NCBI GenBank assembly: GCA_905221605.1
Contig: CAJNDS010002342.1
Span: 155,001-219,000, forward strand
Source of the DNA: Symbiodinium natans
Lineage: Eukaryota > Sar > Dinophyceae > Suessiales > Symbiodiniaceae
DNA: 64,000 nt
Direction: 5' to 3'
Of the stretch, positions 61,664 through 64,000 are shown in pieces; position 1 is the stretch's first letter, and each line of letters opens with the position of its first letter. The position numbers were made by a program, and so were the translations under genes. The notes under the pieces are model-generated. The model was not told the origin of the DNA. It was given only the letters and a program-made list of their open reading frames with translations, and made no database searches.

Positions 61664-63508
61664 GCATACCATATAGCCCAACAGCCCCAAAATGTGCAAG
61701 CCTCTTTGTTGAGGGCTTCAGGGGTTGTAGGTGCTTAGGGTTTAGGGTTTCGGGTTTAGGGTTTAGGGTTGAGGGGCACTTTGAGAAGTTTAGGGGTGAT
61801 TTACAGTGCAGAGCGGGGCTCCAGTCCTTCACGGCTCGGGTTTACCAGCGGCGAAGTCGCAGAAGACTCTGGTCAGAAGCGGCTTAAGGGTTTGTTTATT
61901 AGGGTTTAGGGTTTAGGGTTTAGAGTTTAGGGTTTAGGGTTTAGGGTTCAGGTTCGTCAGGAGGCTTTGAGCCCCAAACTCAAGGCTTCGCCCGCCCACG
62001 TGGAGGGAGCGCTCCTCTACCTTAATCCCACGACCTCGGTGCTACCAGAATTACCTTAGTAGCTGAATGAGTACACTTTACACCTATTGGGATACTATAC
62101 TCCCCTATAGAACTGGAAGTGTGCACATTGTTGGGGCCTATGAACTCAGCAGCTAAGTTACCGACCCGGAATGCTCGCTCGCCTGGCAAAGGAGGGAAGC
62201 AACCGCACAAGACCAGCTCCCTGAACCCTGACTTTCGGGACCACTACCGTCACTGTAGTCTCCAGAAGGGGGCAGGTGCCATGTAAAATCAACGGACATG
62301 GTCAAGCACAGTAGTGCACGCTTTTTTGCTACTATGGGTCTAGACCAGCAGCGGTGTGTGAGTAGGGTGATGATCGTAAGCTCAAGCTTCATGGTTCTGG
62401 GCTTGGCGGGCCCTTTCGGGAGAGTGCCCGTAAGCTCATATTTGCTTAACAACCCTGAAATACCAGGAAGAATATATTTCTGTCGGCGAATACTTGCTTA
62501 ACAACCCTGAAATATAAGGAAGAATAGTTGCATTTTTGGGGGCCCTTAAGGCAATTAGTAGTACGCTTCAGGCCTTAAATGGTACCCTGCAACCCAAAAA
62601 GGTCTATGGGTTCATATGGCCTCCCCTCAGACGCATGTTTTTGGCGAAGAAGAGTTTGAAAAGTGTTCTGTGTCCGGCTCCTAGGGTTTGGGGTTTAGGG
62701 TTTAGGGTTTAGGGTCCTGCGCCAAATCACCAAACCTTTAAACTCACTCTGAACTACAGTAAACTCCAGAAAGTTGGAGTAGTTTTGGTTGGGAGCATGG
62801 TTGAAGGATGGTTCGAGGTGGGAGTCCCGTTAAGTAGTATACCTTGTGGGGTATGGGGATTTGGATGTTCCAGCTTTTTGGGAGTTTACCCTAAACCCTA
62901 AACCCTAAACCCTAAACCCTAAACCCTAAACCCTAAACCCTAAACCCTAAACCCTAAACCCTAAAACCTAAACCCTAAACCCTAAACCCTAAACTCTACA
63001 CCCTCAACCCTCAACCCGAATCCCCAAACCGCAGGTGGTGCTGACCTCAAAGGAGCTCAGCCACGCCTTGCTGGCAGCTGTGCTTGAAGTGCTTCGAGCG
63101 CTGATCTTCCCCTTTGAATGGGCCCCTTGGACGCGGCGTAAGGGTTTAGGGTTTAGGGTTTAGGGTTTAGGGTTTAGGGTTTAGGGTTTAGGGCTCAGGG
63201 CTCAGGGCTCAGGGCTTCAGGGTCAGGGTTTAGGGATCCAGGGAGTTTTTGCAGGCCCCGTAGTTCCGCAGTTCCCATTCTTTTGGGGAGGGGGTGGGCT
63301 AGGACCCCTTCACCGCCCTAAACCCTAAACCCTAAACCCGAAACCTTAAACCCTAAACCCGGTAAACCCTAAACCCTAAACCCTAAACCCGGTAAACCCT
63401 AAACTCAAAAACCCTAAACCCTGAACCAATCAGCCCCCAGGAACACACCTACATTCCGATCCTGCCTGCGAGCCTGCGATGGACTCTCGAGAGCCCGGCC
63501 CCCTTTCT
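61617..63508 (+). CDS. DENN-domain protein, three exons of the cDENN core
   Basis: Exons 61617-61663, 63035-63121 and 63441-63508 join in phase 0. The joined product reads RLAQLFVLVLLERK in exon 1, then VVLTSKELSHALLAAVLEVL and RALIFPFEW in exon 2, then EHTYIPILPASL and a Pro-Phe-Leu end in exon 3. This is the classic central DENN pattern: a hydrophobic strand with LLERK, a VV-L-S strand, a helix leading to a PF-W, then HTYIPILP and a P-x-PFL turn. DENN proteins typically act as guanine nucleotide exchange factors for Rab GTPases in membrane traffic. uDENN and dDENN parts and gene ends were not found. The donors of exons 1 and 2 are GC. Introns carry TTTAGGG after the donor and CCCTAAA before the acceptor. 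Confidence 0.65.
62052..62160. mobile_element. Foldback element family E, copy 2, uninterrupted
   Basis: TTACCTTAGTAGCTGAATGA at the left and CTCAGCAGCTAAGTTACC at the right. GAGTACACTTTACAC is continuous, giving the empty-site reference for copy 1. Confidence 0.8.
62442..62525. repeat. Two-unit direct repeat, 52-bp spacing
   Basis: TTGCTTAACAACCCTGAAAT followed by A..AGGAAGAATA at 62442 and again at 62494, two mismatches. Both within the DENN intron. Confidence 0.8.
62890..63020. repeat. CCCTAAA array before DENN exon 2
   Basis: About 17 units, then CCCTCAA variants; acceptor AAACCGCAG follows. Confidence 0.95.
63035..63121 (+). CDS. DENN exon 2
   Basis: Twenty-nine codons, phase 0 at both ends; ends GAATGG before GCCCCT. 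The GT donor at 63138 (GGC before GTAAGG) is a strong alternative, but it would add residues that break the W-E-H-T-Y-I-P continuity. Confidence 0.65.
63122..63440 (+). other. 319-nt intron, inverted telomeric arrays at both ends
   Basis: GC donor, TTTAGGG array 63143-63235 (including GGGCTCA variants), short unique middle, CCCTAAA array 63315-63425 and acceptor CAGCCCCCAG. Reading frame and DENN homology fix both boundaries, making this the best single proof of the layout. Confidence 0.7.
63441..63508 (+). CDS. DENN exon 3
   Basis: EHTYIPILPASLRWTLESPA then PF; probable GC donor (TTTCT before GCCGCC). The exact end is uncertain by a few codons. Confidence 0.6.
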
Positions 63509-63539
63509 GCCGCCTGGTGCTGCAGAGACAGTGTGTCCA

Positions 63540-63985
63540 GAGGGTTTTAGGGTTTTGGGGTTTTTTTTCGTTTCAGGGTTTAGGGTTTAGGGTTTTGGGG
63601 TTTTAGGGTTTTAGGTTTTCAGGGTTTTAGGATTTTAGGGGTGTTAGGGTTTTAGGGTTTTGGGGTTTTAGGGTTTCAGGGTTTTAGGGTTTTTGGGGTT
63701 TTTGCGTTTCAGGGTTTAGGGTTTTAGGGTTTTGGGGTTTCAGGGCTTTGGGGGTTTTGGGGGTTTTGGGGGTTTTCGGGTTTTAGGGTTTTAGGGTTTC
63801 AGGGTTTTAGGGTTTCGGGTTTTTATGGGTTTTAGGGTTTTAGGTATTGGGTTTTGGGTTCCCTAAGCACCAAGCCCGGAGCCGCAACCAGCATGCACAG
63901 GCAGTCAGCGGCGAGTTTTCATGACCCAGGTTTAGGGTTCAGGGCTTTGGGGTTTTGGGGTTTAGGGTTTAGGGTTTAGGGTTTA
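63540..63985. repeat. TTTTAGGG/TTTTGGGG octamer-rich array, then TTTAGGG
   Basis: 63540-63860 is dominated by octamers TTTTAGGG and TTTTGGGG with TTTCAGGG; 63935-63985 is TTTAGGG. The island 63865-63930 between them may be an exon but has no clear frame. Confidence 0.9.
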
Positions 63986-64000
63986 GCAACACAGCAAAGC

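Overview
The window looks like nuclear DNA of a myzozoan alveolate, most probably a dinoflagellate. Three things in the sequence point there. (1) Well over a hundred interstitial arrays of the TTTAGGG/CCCTAAA telomere-type heptamer are spread from end to end in both orientations. (2) The genes are cut into very short exons (35-190 nt) whose best-fitting introns mostly begin with GC, less often GT, and mostly end AG before a G; dinoflagellates are known for such junctions. (3) Exons are GC-rich and lie in long non-coding stretches rich in small foldback elements. No rRNA, tRNA, CRISPR or prokaryotic operon was seen. The genus cannot be named from the sequence, and a chromerid is not excluded.

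Layout. 0-4 kb: telomere-type arrays plus two consecutive exons that both carry the motif HRALISE (1620-2362). 5.15-6.40 kb: an intronless gene for a drug/metabolite-transporter-type (EamA-like) membrane protein, the only long continuous gene here. 6.8-8.1 kb: three exon-like islands, two ending in stops. 9.4-14.67 kb: a four-exon gene of unknown function whose stop codon is visible. 14.77-16.21 kb: a 1.44-kb mobile element, present again inverted at 59.59-61.05 kb. 16.7-18.3 kb: three in-phase exons of an unknown protein. 19.7-20.4 kb: a pentamer/hexamer satellite. 24.2-29.2 kb: an eight-exon gene for a multi-pass membrane protein. 30.06-36.61 kb: an eight-exon leucine-rich-repeat (LRR) gene whose exon phases fit throughout, with further LRR-like exons out to about 55.9 kb. 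55.9-59.06 kb: a 53-bp satellite. 61.6-63.5 kb: three exons of a DENN-domain (Rab exchange factor type) protein. All recognised exons are on the + strand.

Main result. The arrays are not randomly oriented relative to exons. Exon islands usually have CCCTAAA arrays on their left and TTTAGGG arrays on their right, so introns tend to read 5' splice site - (TTTAGGG)n - interior - (CCCTAAA)n - 3' splice site, which in RNA could fold back on itself. Independent evidence shows that the arrays are secondary insertions: one 78-bp array sits inside a small foldback element, flanked by a 12-bp duplication of the target, while a second copy of that element is uninterrupted. Three of five copies of another foldback family are also interrupted. 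The 1.44-kb element in turn inserts at the TA of TTTAGGG, in opposite orientations at its two sites. Exon models were made by hand from frame, phase and splice signals and need transcript data.
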